Shown: one piece after another, positions 46,618 through 59,576 of the stretch | How positions within the stretch are numbered: the first letter of the stretch is position 1 | Layout of the letters: each line of letters begins with the position of its first letter | From: Lonicera japonica | Taxonomy: Eukaryota; Streptophyta; Magnoliopsida; Dipsacales; Caprifoliaceae | Assembly (NCBI GenBank): GCA_021464415.1 | Contig: CM038469.1 | Location: 31,192,087-31,256,086 of the forward strand | DNA: 64,000 bases | Reading direction: 5' to 3' | Notes under the pieces: generated by a model | Told to the model about the DNA's origin: nothing | The model's database searches: none | What the model saw: the letters and a program-made list of their open reading frames with translations, nothing else | Position numbers and translations under genes: made by a program

Positions 46618-49600
46618 ATAATGGAGATGAGAGAATTATTATTGAATTAATTATATAAAATTATTACAATGGTGAACCTTTATATAGGTTATGAAAATAA
46701 TACAAATAAGAAAAATATAAAACCTAAACAACTTAGAGATTGTTACTCAACTCTTATAAATAGTAACTGTATATATAACAACTAGCAAATATATATTATA
46801 TACGTTAACATCCCCACTAAACTCAAGACGGTAATAGACTAACTTAAAATTGGAAAGTATGTCTTGAAAGTATATGATTGTAGGATGAAGATTATTTGGT
46901 AAAGAAGGATTCGGTTTTGATTGTCTGACATGGTTGTTGATTTTGTCCGGCATAATTTTTATCCAGGTTAAGGTCTAGCACGTCATGGTTATTGTTCGAG
47001 GTGTTGTCCTACATATTACAATTGACGCCCTGGGTGAGATTCGACACGGCTGAGGTTTGATATGATGACATATGGGGCAAGATCCGACATGATGGAGATC
47101 CATCTTTGATTGTCCGACACAGGTGAGAAGGTCTGAATCTGATGGTCCGACAAGAGGGAAGAGGCAGCTGCTAGTTCGGCACGAGTGCGGATGTTGGCTC
47201 TGGTGGTCTGGAAGTATATATGTTTACTCCCCGCCCCCCTCCTCAAACCCAAGGTGGTATGAAAAGACCAACTTGAGTTTGAAAATAGATGATTAGAAGA
47301 AAAAGAAGACTTTTTTTTAGATGGTGGCGACATGAAGGATTTGAAGAAGAGAGAATTGTTTACAGATTGATTTAAGATTTGGTTAAATGTGGTTTTGGTG
47401 ACTTCGTTGAATGTAATGGGATCTGATAAATAAGTGCGTTGATGGTGGTTGGGTGAATTTTTTAATGTGATTGGACAAAGTTTGAATGGTGTGGCAATCA
47501 GTAAACTCTGTATGAAAATTAAAGATATGATTGTTTAAAAGTGGCTTAGTGAAATTAAAGGTGATGGCAAATAGATGTTGTGGCAGTTTGATTTGACATA
47601 GATAAAGGGGGTTTATTTAAGAATGGTGGTTTTGTGGTGGATTGTAGCATCTTGTATTTAAATTAATGTTAATTATGTCTTATTAACTCTTTTATATACA
47701 TGTGAACGATCCCTTGCTGATTCAGGTGGTCCGAATCGATTCCGGTTGATAAATAGGAAGTTTTGGTTCCTTACGATTCATTAATTTGAGCTAACTTTGA
47801 GCTATCGTAATTCCTCCGTTATTTATCCGATTAACATTTCGCTCGCATGTGTGTCTAGTATTTGTATCATTCTACAACTTTCGTGTTTCGTCCAAAAGCT
47901 AATTCGCACTCCTCGTGGGTCAAAACAGGGCGCAAAGTAAGTCCATCACTAAATTCTGGTTGTTTAATAGCGTTTCGGCAGAGCGCTGTCTTCGGTGAAT
48001 TTTTTGGAAAAATATGTCCATAATTTGGGAAAACTTCCTCTTAGGAAGTTGTAGATATTTGAATTACCTTTCTGTGCATATAAAGAACGCCTCAATCGGA
48101 GTTTCGAGTCAAAAGTTATGGCCAAAACAAAAACAGTGCTCCAGAACAAAAAATCTGCACGCGTTACTGTAGCAACCGACTTAAATAAAATGGATTAAAG
48201 CTCGTTTTAAGCTCTTTTTCACCCATTTTTCAACCCAACCTCTTCCACTAAACTCTAGAGAGTTCTAGAGAGAGAAAGATAGGTGTTCTTGAGCGATCCT
48301 TACCTGTTTTCACTCCCGATCGAAGGATTAAACATCGAAAAAATTCGAAACACCTCCTAGCTTACTATTCATCATCTTTTACCTTGAGGATTCTTTGGGG
48401 AAGGCTTGAAGCATCAAATTTCTTTTTTATTTCTCACTCATAAATTGAGGTAGGGGTTTTCTTACTTTCAAAACCCGATAAAATGAGTTTATTACTTGAC
48501 AATTCATGCGTTTGACTTATATAAAGTTAGAAAGTTGAATGTATACATATATTTATGATGTTGCATGATATGTGTGGTATTGAATATATGATTGGAGGCA
48601 CAATATGCCATGTATACTTGATATAAAGAGTTGTTTGAACTAAATAAGATACCCTTGGCGATATATCTACGACATGGTTGATAAAAGTGATTTATTTGTG
48701 AACTTTTTATGCCAAGGGATATGTGGTTGAACTTAGTAAAGTATATATGGCATAATTTGCTTCATGTGGATAATTAGCATCATGTTATACATATTATATG
48801 TTACTATGGTGTCAACCGGAAGCTCAGCAACTTTCAAAGGCATGGAGGCTCTATTTGGCTTATGACTCTTGTTCAAGTATCTGTTTCTCAGAGGCTTGTA
48901 TCATTTATCTATGTACTGAAGAGCTGGTGGCTCTTGGAAATCGAAAAAATGAATTGAATGTATAGTGCTTGCCGGGATGGAAAATAGGTAGGGCCCGGTG
49001 CCCTTAGGTTGAAAAGCCCTAAACCCCTGGGGGAGTAACGTTTGGCCACCTATAAGCCATCGGTGTGGAGCCCGGGAACCTAGGCAAATTGGAAAGGCAC
49101 TATGGTTTTGCGATTATCTGTATTTATATGGGATCGGGGTGAATGATCCCAGGGCTATTGTTCTCTATACTTGTGTAAGATCGGGACAATTGATCCCAGG
49201 TTGTGATATCTTGGCAGCAGTGGAATCTATTCATCACTCAGGCTTTCTATTATATGGTAATCGGTTGACACGGGAGGTAACCTGCATTAGCACGTTCATG
49301 CATGATCACTTGATGAATTTTAGATTTTCTATTGATATTATTGATATTAACATGGTCTAAAAGATATGTTTATAAACTTGTTTTTGAACATACGACCTGT
49401 ATTCCCCCTACTGAGCAAATGGCTCACCCCGATTTTTTTTTCTTTAAAACATTTCAGGTATTCACGAGTCCCACAAGGACAAGGATACGACAGGGTCAGG
49501 AACGATATAAAGGCTCTAATACTATGTGTATATCTTAGTTTTTCGTGATGTATATATATATTCTTCCGGAAAGCCACAGCTAGCCTGAGGCGTTTATATA

Positions 49601-50159
49601 CTTTGGTTATTCGTATGGTTTGAATTGTATGTATATGATACATGTTAGAATGTATAATATATTTGATACCCTATGCATTGTGACATTTGCTATATCTATT
49701 GTTATTGACTTATTTCCCTCTACATACCTATCTTAGTTCTACGAAGATAGGTCAGTAACGCTCTAGGTCTTAATTACAGGTGTTAACCTATACATTAAGG
49801 CGGGGGTGTTACATGGACAAGAGCTAACAGTGGCGGTTAGGTTAGGTGACAAAAAAGAAGTGATGTGAATGGCAGTTATAGTGAGGCGGTGAGAGTTTTG
49901 GCAAGTAACAATAATAATCACCCGCTAATAGCGAAAATTAGTGATTAAGACTTTAGGCTAGGAGAATTTTAATGTTTTGATACCATGTTAAGATTATAAT
50001 GGAGGTGAGATAATTATTATTGAATTGATTATATTAAACTATTACAATGGAGATCATTTATATAGGATTATGAGAATTATACAAATAAGATAAATATAAA
50101 AACTAAATAACCTAGAGATGTATATATGACAACTAACAAATATATATTATATATTAACA
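46618..50159 (-). mobile_element. Small LTR retroelement split by a nested solo LTR
   Basis: LTRs at 46618-46810 (193 bp) and 49986-50159 (174 bp) share TGTTAAGATTATAATGGAG and an ATTATATA.GTTAACA-type end. On the minus strand a primer-site-like TGGTATCAAAA follows the right LTR and a purine tract (AGTTTAGTGGGGA) precedes the left one. Flanks GATTT/TATTT are a near-match target duplication. The internal part without the nested insert is about 1 kb and lacks gag-pol, i.e. LARD/TRIM-like. Confidence 0.72.
47643..49813 (-). mobile_element. Probable Ty3/gypsy chromovirus-like solo LTR, nested
   Basis: About 2.17 kb inside the preceding element. Ends TGTAGCA and TGTTACA form a 7-bp near-inverted repeat; flanks TGGAT (47638-47642) and TGGAC (49814-49818) are a near-match target duplication. 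On the minus strand it begins TGTAACACCCCCGCC, as plant Tekay/Del-type LTRs do. The interior has ACTGAGCAAATGGCTCACCC shortly before a TTTCAG, also typical of that LTR group. No PBS or pol is attached, so it is a solo LTR. Confidence 0.55.
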
Positions 50160-53100
50160 TATTTGATGAATAAGAATTTGATTGTTCTTTAGTCATGCCC
50201 CAAATTAAGCTGAAACCTTTTTTTTTTGTAAAATCATCTTTGCATTCTCTAAAAAGATAATTTACCATACTCTAATTTATAAAAGATTTGAAAGTATATT
50301 TAATTATTTTTGATATAAAATATTAAAAAATCGTAATGGATTACACAAATGGGAGTAGCCCTCCCGAATCAAATTATCCTTTAAAGGGATTTAAAATTGC
50401 CCCAATCGAGGTTGAGCTGCGACACCACTGCCCTTGAGCTCTTTTCTAATACTTGTTTTCACTCCAATTCTATCATGTTCCATCACCATCCTGCCGCCCT
50501 CGAACTCTTCTTCAAAAACTTGTTTTCGCTTTTGATTCACCTGGATTAATCAACTACTCCATCAAACTGTTGCTGACATGGTTTGAACACTCCGCACTCC
50601 TGTGAAGAGTAAACAGTTATACCATCTGAGTTAGAGCTCATTGATTTTTAATATAAAAATAAAAGGGTTGTATTTAGGATAAAATAATTATTAATTGGTA
50701 TAGACTTTCTCATAAATTATTCTAGTACTTATGTCAAAAGTTGGATTTTTATTTAAAAAGCCTTATTTAATTTCTCAACTTGTATCAAGAAAAATTTTCT
50801 TTTCTTTTTGTCATGGGACTTATTTAAACTCATAAGCTTCTGTCTAAATATTTCTTTATTAAAATATTATATTAACTTTTCTAATTTTGAGAAAAATGTT
50901 TATTTCTCCACTTTTTTTTATATATAAAAAGGATATATATCTTATTAGTTTTATTTCAAGTTTAAAATACTCAAATCTCACTCGTTAACTTGGAATGTAA
51001 CCAAGATGGTTATTAGAACTTTATAATATTAGAAAAAAGAGTACCTAAGGTCCAAGTCCATATTATACAAACCCATAAACGTTTAAAAGTCCATAATACA
51101 AATAGTAGTTAAAATTACTATTTCCACATGTTGAGCTAAAGAAAATATGAACTAAAATATTATTACATAACTATAATAGAGAACACTAGTTCTCAACATC
51201 ATGGCTAATTACTTCACTCCTCTTGCTACTAACTTTTAATTTTAGTGCCTAAAAGGAAAATAAGTATAATACCATAAGTAATACAACTCAAAGAGAAAAT
51301 CCTTCAACTCCAAACTAAAATAAATTAAACATTTTGCAAATATAAATAAACGCAAAGGTAATCCAACTTATAAATCAATTTTAACAACAAATTTCACATT
51401 TACTCATCACATTATTATCATACCTGAGCTTTTTCCTTTGTAGTAAAAAAAATCATTACATGGTAGTACACACCGACTCTTCTGATCATTTAGTACTCGA
51501 CATGTACCATCGATTCTCTTGGCCTGCACACTCCCTCAGCCATAGCACACATGCCTCTTTTGTCATGTGTATGCATGCCTTAAAAATACCACCACTCTCC
51601 ATATTATTGACACATTAGTGCACTAAATGTAGGACAACTCATCCTGGCTAACTTTCACTACAACCTCATACAAATATAATCACAATAATATATATTTTCA
51701 TTTAAATTACAACTTATCAACTCAAGAAGCTCAATATACATTTATTTCAAGTTTACTATTACATAAATAGTCATAAACCCTTACGCATCAATAAATGTAA
51801 ATCAATAAGGATTCACAATCAATAAGATGAATAAATAAAGATTTCTACAGATCATATAAATTTTGAATACCACATAAGAAGTATAAAAGGGGGATGTCAT
51901 ACTTGTTCATTATATTTTATGAAGTCTTCATAACAACTAAGTGCATTATTTTTAGAAAATTCACTAAGATCAGAAGAACTAATATTAGACTATTACATTT
52001 ACACGGTAGGTTAAAAACGCCTTAAAATTACTCCATAATTTATTTCATAATTTTTGTTTTAGTTTTTTTTACCTTAAATAAATTGTTAAAACAATAAGCA
52101 CTGTGCTATCAGAACAAAAGGTATATTACATTATTAACTTAAAAAATTCACATACAATAAACTCGGTAAAATTTGGAAATATTGTTCCTTAATGATTTTA
52201 TTTTAATCTCCAAGAGGAATTTTTAAATTTTAATTTTAATTTTTTGAGTTATAAATGTCATAGTACAATAAGGTGGGATTCGACAGATTTACAAAGATAA
52301 GACAAACACAACATGAAAAATAGAAAATCAACTATATTAATTCCAAATAAAACATGTGAGAGTCAAATGAATGTATAATTTAACATGCAAAAAGTTTCAA
52401 AAACAAATAAGGTCTTATTAGGTGCAAATTTTCGTCCTTAATATTAAGTCTTTAGAGTCAAACTTTATAAATTCGTAACTTATGCATTTCTTAGCCAAAT
52501 TTTATGATCTTAGTATGCATGCAGAGGTAATTTCATGATCTATCTAGTGAGAATAGTTTAGGGTACACCTTTAAAAACAAAATTTCTAAGAAAACTAATT
52601 ATCTTTCATATTTTTTACAAGATACATCAACTCTAATGTTATTTTAATTTATATACATTATTTCACATGTCTTCAAAGTAATTTTAGTATTTTTCATATA
52701 TTATTTCAAGTTTTATTATATAAATCTATTATTTTCAAACATAAATAGCCATTAGTGTTATTTTTGGTTGTTATAGTTGGATTCTGGTGATGATAGCTGA
52801 AGGGAAAAAGAGAGACAAAGATTGCCGACTGCAATTTTTTTATGGGGCAATGGAATTGATCGAGGGTTTTAAAGTGTGAGAGATAGAGATGTGTATATAT
52901 ATGTGTGAAGAGGTTTTTGAGGGGCTTGTGAAAGTTAATTGGAGTGGAGGAGAAAACCAAGTGAATGATTGAGTGAATGTGTATAATGAACAAAAAGAGA
53001 AATATGAAAGTGAAATAAAAGAGGAAATTAATGGAGAAAGATAGAGAGATATAGATTGAACAAAGAATAGTTAAATAAAAGAGATTAAAGATGAGAAACA

Positions 53101-54581
53101 AATTTGCAAAAAAAAAAGGTAGGATACATAATCAACTTTACTGACAAATGCTAAAAATAAGGAAACAACATCAGTCCATATTAGTCATTATATACATAAA
53201 AATAAATTAATTCATTTTATAGGATAAAAAAAATACTCATGACTGTAAGCAAAAATGAGTCATATTTTACAAAATTTGGACCTTAAACAATACCTCTTAA
53301 TGATGTGTCCTTTAAGCAATCATACTAATTCATATGAGACCTTAGACTAATTTTCTAAAAGTTATATCCTTTGCAAGACTAAGCTCCATTTTTCAAGGCT
53401 CAAAGCTTACACGAAAGACATTAAGGGCTAAGGCATTAAAGATAGTCTAAGCATAGATTATGATAGGTGCACTTTTATTTATTTAAAGATAATCATTATT
53501 TATTTTAATAGATGAAGTGTATGTACTTTTTGACTTTATTTATTTTGGGTTAGATGTACTTGTATTACTGTGTTGGATTCATTTATTTTAGTAGTTTATT
53601 TAGGGTAGTGATATTAAACACTCCATAAAAAATACTTTAACATTTCAAAATCATCTTTAATGACAAAAAAATGTTCTAAAAGATTTTGGAGTGATAAAAT
53701 ACTTTTGTGAAGTGCTATATCATTACTCTTTATTTAACTGTTTTAAAAAAATAAATATGAAATAAATTGCAGTCCTATACTCCTACGACATAGAGGCTTA
53801 ATTAATTTTGGTGTACTTGTTATCTTTTTGAACTAAAGAATATAGAGTATACTTTTCAGCTTTTGCTTTTTATCAAGTAAGTCAACATCAACCATTTTTC
53901 CATTTTTTATGTTAAAGCAAAAATCAAATCACCCATTACCCATTATCATATATAAAAGCATCATAAATATTATAATATAAAGTTAGTGGCGGGTTTCAGG
54001 TTTGGCTTCAAGCAAGGCTCACTGGTGGGCCTAAAAAGCCCAGGGCTTGGTCAGCCCACGAGTGGGCCTAAATAGAAAACATCAGCCCACATCCTAAAGT
54101 TATCAAGCTCGTGCTACACAAAATCCCATTGACTAGTCAAACAGGCCGGGCTGGGCTTGCTGAGTTTTAGGCCTATAGGTTATTTGATGAGGCCTATAGC
54201 AAGCTTATAAATAAGAAAAGAAGAGGTGATTGGTATTTAATATAGTTATTGTGGTACATATTGGTAATTAGTATAGTTATTTTGCTAATTTGATACACAT
54301 TGGTAATTAGTATTTGAGTTTTTTCGGTATGGTATGATATTCCATCGGTAATGAAAATCATTACCTATACTATACGATATGCCATTGGTAAGGTACAATT
54401 ATCGATTTGTACTGTACCATTACCAACATTCAATACAAATGGGTAATTGTACGGTATGGTACAGTATGCTCTAGTATTTTTGGTACAAAATGCCACCCTT
54501 AGATTTAAGCTACTACAAGACTATTTTTGTATTTCATAACACCATTGGTCAAATGGAATAACCTTTATAAAAAAGTGAACA
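50160..54581. other. AT-rich intergenic stretch with repeat fragments
   Basis: No gene seen. Recognisable pieces are a hAT-type non-autonomous repeat at about 53,990-54,500 (GGCGGGTTTC ... CCACCCTTAG, with GGTACGGTA-type inverted pieces) and AAGGTCCAA-type ends at about 51,049 and 53,278 that may bound another MITE. An open frame at 52706-53101 (minus) is Phe/Leu-rich and low complexity. Confidence 0.4.
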
Positions 54582-54590
54582 TTTTTCTCA

Positions 54591-55703
54591 AGGGTGCTAG
54601 TAAAAGCACCCTAAAAAACTAGTGTTAGTACCCTTTTTTTTTAAAAAAACTAACTCACACAATTAAAGTTTCTATTTTAAAGGCACCTATACTTCAAATA
54701 GATAAACCCACTTAAGAAATTTCCATACTTTTTTTTTCATCACTAGCATGGACTCTATTCACTTATATTTACGTTTGTTTATATATACATATATACTTAC
54801 ATATACATATATATATATATCTGAATTTTTTTTATACATTCACATTTCTTTTTCTATGGAACTCCATCAATCTTTCTCTATATACATAAACTAAAATTCT
54901 TGTTTTCTTCTTCCCTGAACCTAATTCACAAAGAAGTTTTTTCCTTTTTTCTTGGAGTTGGAGTGGGATAGTCAAGCTTTATCCATGAAAAAAAGAATGA
55001 AAAAAAACATGTAAGAAATAATCACTTTTTATCTAGAAAATAATGGCAATGAAAAACCAAAGGATGAAAAATAGAAAATTTTCTAGATTAAAAATAAAGA
55101 CAATCAAATGCTTCTCGATGATAGTTTCCATGGAATATAATTATAGGCAATTCAATTGCCTAGAATTCATCTTCTTTCTACACAAATTCAATGTCTGCTA
55201 AACACATTCTAAATTTTATTTGATTAACAACACGTATTATTGAGAGAGAAAAAAATCATGGAAAATGATTTAATGGGTGAAAATACATATGTTTGTAAAG
55301 CAATATTTTTTAATGAAAAATAATTCCATCTTTAAGATGGCATAATGTTTTCGACTTTTACTTCACTGGTAATTATTTAGACCATACTTATATTTGTATT
55401 TCTCTGGTCATTATTAAGACATTGTTTACATTTTTAATTTTCATAGAGAAATTGTATTTAGTGATAGAATAATTTGAGACCAAAATGACCTTTTTGCAAT
55501 CGCAACTAATTTATAGAATTTTGTTTTTAGCAAAGCTTATTTTTAGTGGCAAAACAATTTTGCTGCAAAAATATTATTTTGTTGTAGGTGTGTCTATTAG
55601 GGTGCTTTAATAATCAAGTGTGATCTTCTAAATTTAAATTTAAGTACGAGTGCTTAAAAAATGGGTGTCAACACTAATTTTTTAGGGTGCTTTTACCAAC
55701 ACC
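54591..55703. mobile_element. Third MULE-type MITE, with 9-bp target duplication
   Basis: 1113 bp flanked by TTTTTCTCA (54582-54590 and 55704-55712). TIRs of about 44 bp read GGGTGCTAGTAAAAGCACCC then TAAAAAACTAGTGTTAGTACC; the right arm differs at a few sites. The terminal GGTGCTAGTAAAAGCACC is itself palindromic and resembles the hairpins at 44.7 kb. The interior is AT-rich and noncoding. Confidence 0.75.
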
Positions 55704-55712
55704 TTTTTCTCA

Positions 55713-56519
55713 ATGTACATGGTATTGATACTATTATAAAATAGAAGCCTTTAAACTTGGTTATGATTCAAATTTTGGTGATTTTCTTATTTTTTTCAAT
55801 TGAAAATGTGTATAATCAAACCTCTAAGCATTCAGTAGAAAATAATAACTTACCATTGAATTAATTCTTCATTCGCTAAATATGTTTTATTACAACTTAT
55901 ATATTTGTGTGTGAGAGTGCACGATGGGAATGGTAAAGGGTGGTGATATTGCCCACCCTTTTTGTTGTCACAAGCATCCTCCATTAAAAACTAAAATTTC
56001 TCTATTGCTACCCTAAAAATGTTTGATGAATATCAACTAACATTAATATTTTACCCAATGGTTAAACTCGTTAACCCAACAATTGTCATATTAACCCAAA
56101 AAATCCGCCCCCCAAAGTAAATAATCCACAAACATTTTCCCCATTCCAAAATCGAGAGAGTTCATACTCTCGGTTCTTCCTTATTTTCATTCCAAAATTT
56201 AAAAAATCTTTTGAAGAACAAAGCTTGGATCAAAGTTAAAATTTTATTTGAAGCTTGGATCAAAGTTAAGGGTGTTAGTGAAGCTTGGAGATAGAAATGT
56301 TGAAGAAAGAATACATTAAAAAAAAGGTGGTGATGACAAACAAGACAAGAATCATACAAAACAAGTAGATTACTTATCATCTAAACGCGAACAATCTTTC
56401 CTATATCATTTAATTTAAAACAAACACAAAACTCATAAAACAGAGCGATTGTAAATTTGTCCAGGCTTCAATCGGCCAATCACAACCAAGTGCATAGGTA
56501 TAACATGCTATTGTATAAA
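55713..56519. other. AT-rich stretch, nothing recognised
   Basis: Contains a repeated GAAGCTTGGATCAAAGTTAA unit (about 56,221-56,290). No gene. Confidence 0.45.
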
Positions 56520-56524
56520 CTGCG

Positions 56525-57137
56525 TGATGTGATCCAGCCTAGCCTCTTTAGCCAAGAAATTAACCTTATGTTCTTGCGTATTCTCATGACTAGCTGGCTG
56601 AAGAATTTAATTAGTTTTATTTATTTATTTTATATTTCTTAAAGCCCAAGGATTATTATTTAGAGTTATTGTCATGTTAGGAATATATTGGGCTTATTTT
56701 AGAGTGTTTATACTTAATTTCCTTATTATGGTAGGAATATTCTAGGTGTTATTATTTTCCTTTTCTAAGTAGGAAATAGTTTCTTTTTTGAATTAGGATT
56801 AAGGCTTTATTTACTCCTATTTAAAGGAGGCGCGTTATTATTTTATTAATAAGAGTTTTGATAATGATTAATTAAATTGAGAGTTTTCTCTTTGTGTTCT
56901 CTAAGAGCATGTTGAACATGTTGGATTGATTAATTCAATTGTTCTTGACTTATCAATCTAGCAACCACACTAGATTGTGGCGTCATTCATTATACCGAGA
57001 TTCGCGCTTCTTTAAGCGTTGGGTTGAGGTTTCCGCATTCCATCTTTTCAACGTATTCCAAGGTTCTTGTTACGTTCGTAGTTCAAGGGTTGAGGATCCA
57101 TTAGCCTGGCTAGGAAAGATGATCCGAATTCGCGTTA
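56525..57137 (+). repeat. LTR, left arm of the palindromic element
   Basis: 613 bp, TG...TA (CA in the partner). Primer site TGGTATCAAAGG at 57139-57150. Confidence 0.85.
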
Positions 57138-57310
57138 TTGGTATCAAAGGTAGCTTCTACTTTTAGGTTTATCTATCTTTTTATTACTTATTCTTGTTAG
57201 AGTTTTAATTCAAAAAAAAATATATATAGACGATAAGATTTTTTTTTTCAAATCCCGCTGGCCTGTGAAAAATTTGTCGATTTTCATACCTAAACGACCT
57301 CTGATACCAA

Positions 57311-57923
57311 TGACGCGAATCCGGATCGTCTTTCCTAGCCAGGTTAATAGATCCTCAACCCTTGAACTACGAACGTAGCAAGAACCTTAGAATACGTCGA
57401 AAAGATGGAATGCGAAAACCTCAACCCAACACTTAAAGAAGCGCGAACCTCGGTATAATGAATGATGCCACAATCTAGTGTGGTTGCTAGATTGATAAGT
57501 TAAGAACAATTGAATTAATCAATTTAACATGTTCAACATGCTCTTAGAGAACACAAAGAGAAAACTCTCAATTTAATTAATCATCATCAAAACTCTTATT
57601 AATAAAATAATAACGCGCCTCCTTTAAATAGGAGTAAATAAAGCCTTAATCCTAATTCAAAAGGGAAACTATTTCCTACTTAGAAAAAGAAAATAATAAC
57701 ACCTAGAACATTCCTACCACAATAAGAAAATTAATTATAAACACTCTAAAATAAGCCTAATATATTCCTAACATGACAATAACTCTAAATAATAATCCTT
57801 GGGCTTTAAGAAATATAAAATAAATAAATAAAACTAATTAAATTCTTCAGCCAGCTGGTCGTGAGAATACGCAAGAACATAAGGTTAATTTCTTGGCTAA
57901 AGAGGCTAGGCTGGATCACATCA
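57311..57923 (-). repeat. LTR, right arm of the palindromic element
   Basis: 613 bp, inverted copy of the left arm, TG...CA. Its primer site (TGGTATCAGAGG) is on the minus strand at 57309-57298. Confidence 0.85.
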
Positions 57924-57928
57924 CTGCG

Positions 57929-59576
57929 TGAACATATAGTAATAAAATTCGAGTTCTTTCACCTCATTCCGGCCATAAGGTACTGAGGATCTTACAATCA
58001 ATTGGGTTTTTATTATACATGTAAGTTATTTTTCTTATTAGCAATAATTATAGCACACTCGGTGCATGAAAACCGAGTTCTTTCATCTTTTGTCATGTTT
58101 ACTAATTAAGGAAATGCTAGCATTGAAGGAGAAGCTAGAAATGAAAGAGAACCAATTAATCAAAGTTGTGCCGATGAATCAATTCAACTTATAGAAATAG
58201 ATCATATAATGAATGAGAAAAGTCCAACAAAAAGTATTGACGTGAGTTTTGTGTTCAAACGGATGAAGTAAGTACATAAGACTTGTCATGTAGTGACTAT
58301 TTAATTATAAAATTATAACAAGTGATTTTTTGATAATTTATTTTACAGGTATTCCAATTTCAACTTTGTTTAGTTGGTGGGCTCAAGCCAAATGAAAATG
58401 GCTCAACACTATAGTTGTAACCCGACTGTTTGACCATAGGACTAGTAAGATGAGGGCAAGACTAGTTTTAGGTTGTGAAAGAGGAGGAGTATTTTGTGAT
58501 CGCCGTTAGAAAAAAAGGTCTAAGGAAGAGAAATAATGCTACTAACTACACTAAAACAACGCAAGCTACTACACCTAAGCACATGTGGTCAAGTCTTATT
58601 ACTTAGGTAAGTTTGATGTTGATTTCCACAAGGAAGGTAAAGTTCCACTTAAAAATGTTTTCCTTTTTGAAAGGAAAAAGAGAAAAAGACTAAAATATAA
58701 CAATAAGAAACAAGCGTTAGAGGTATCCGTACTTAGCAAATGTGACACTATACTAATCAGGTGGTCTAAATTACAGTTTGTACTTGAATTTTCATTAAAA
58801 TATACCCTTTTGTCTTTCTTACTGTCAAACTCTACCACTTTTTGTATAATTCGTGCATGACAAGAACCATATAGGCCACTAATTAGTGATAAAATCCAAC
58901 GATGATATTTTTAAATTTTAAAAGAGTGATCTTAGACCTAGTATTAATAATGCGTGACAAAAACAAAACCAAGACTCTAAAATTTTAATAAAAATTAGTA
59001 GCCAAGCATGTGCTTAAATTTGGATAAGACTGAATTTAAATTAAATTCTAGTGGTGCATGTTCTAGCATTATGAACATGGCCGGAATAGGGCGGTGATTC
59101 GAGACAAAACATAAAATTTTCTACATAGGTTGGCAGCTAATATATGAAACACAACAAATGTAATGGCGTGGGCCACCTGAGATGGAATGCGCATGGCTCT
59201 CAACTTACTAATTTATAGACTGCATATTGAAACTGACTCTATCACCTTTTTCCAAATGATACGCAGGGGACAAGTAGAGAATTGGCTTCATCAACGGATG
59301 TTGAAGGACATTCAAGCACTCGGCAAGAATTTTGAAGTTGTTTGACTTAGTTTTTGTTATAAAAAGGCCAATGGGGTTGCTGATGTATTAGCTTGTCATG
59401 GAAAATATAATACTTTTTTGTATCAAACTTTTTCCTATCTTTATTTTTTTGTATTCATGCGGTTGAAGATGATATGCATGGCAAAACTTTAGGTCGCATG
59501 ATTGGAGGAGTATGTACTAATAATTGTATGCTTTAATATAATATATATATATATATATATATTGTATCCTTAATAT
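57929..59576. other. Unassigned stretch with repeat remnants
   Basis: No intact gene. An RNase H relic lies at 59262-59400, and an AT microsatellite at 59,541-59,561 directly precedes the viral fragment. A 91-codon frame at 58585-58860 has no recognisable domain. Confidence 0.4.
59262..59400 (+). pseudogene. RNase H-like (RVT_3/LINE type) relic
   Basis: Frame with RMLKDIQALGKNFEVV, a TGA stop, then FCYKKANGVADVLACHG. The KKANGVADVLA block is the C-terminal motif of plant RNase H domains attached to LINE RTs. Very short. Confidence 0.5.

Larger units (their letters stand above)
56525..57923. mobile_element. Palindromic LTR retroelement: two inward-facing LTR-PBS units in one insertion
   Basis: The left LTR (56525-57137, plus) and right LTR (57311-57923, minus) are both exactly 613 bp and about 96% identical (about 26 mismatches by hand count, nearly all transitions). 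Each starts TGATGTGATCCAGCC, has a TATTTAAAGG box, and ends GATTCGCGT(T/C)A followed by T and a tRNA-Met primer site (TGGTATCAAAGG left, TGGTATCAGAGG right). The primer sites face each other across a 148-bp spacer (57,151-57,298) whose two halves are unrelated. The whole unit is flanked by CTGCG at 56520-56524 and 57924-57928, so it appears to have integrated as one piece. Confidence 0.85.

Noticed and set aside
47016..47333. 105-codon minus frame as a gene
   Set aside because: It lies in the non-coding interior of the small LTR element, with no conserved domain I recognise.
52706..53101. 131-codon minus frame as a membrane protein
   Set aside because: It is low-complexity Phe/Leu/Ile sequence in AT-rich DNA with no exon context or motif.
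57139..57150. tRNA gene suggested by TGGTATCA...-type text here and at the other primer sites
   Set aside because: Only the 12-base primer-binding site is present; there is no cloverleaf, and each case sits next to an LTR or viral leader.
56525..57923. Ordinary long-TIR DNA transposon
   Set aside because: Each arm ends in a tRNA-Met primer site, has TG...CA ends and a TATA-like box, and the target duplication is 5 bp, all as for LTR retroelements; no transposase-type terminus was recognised.
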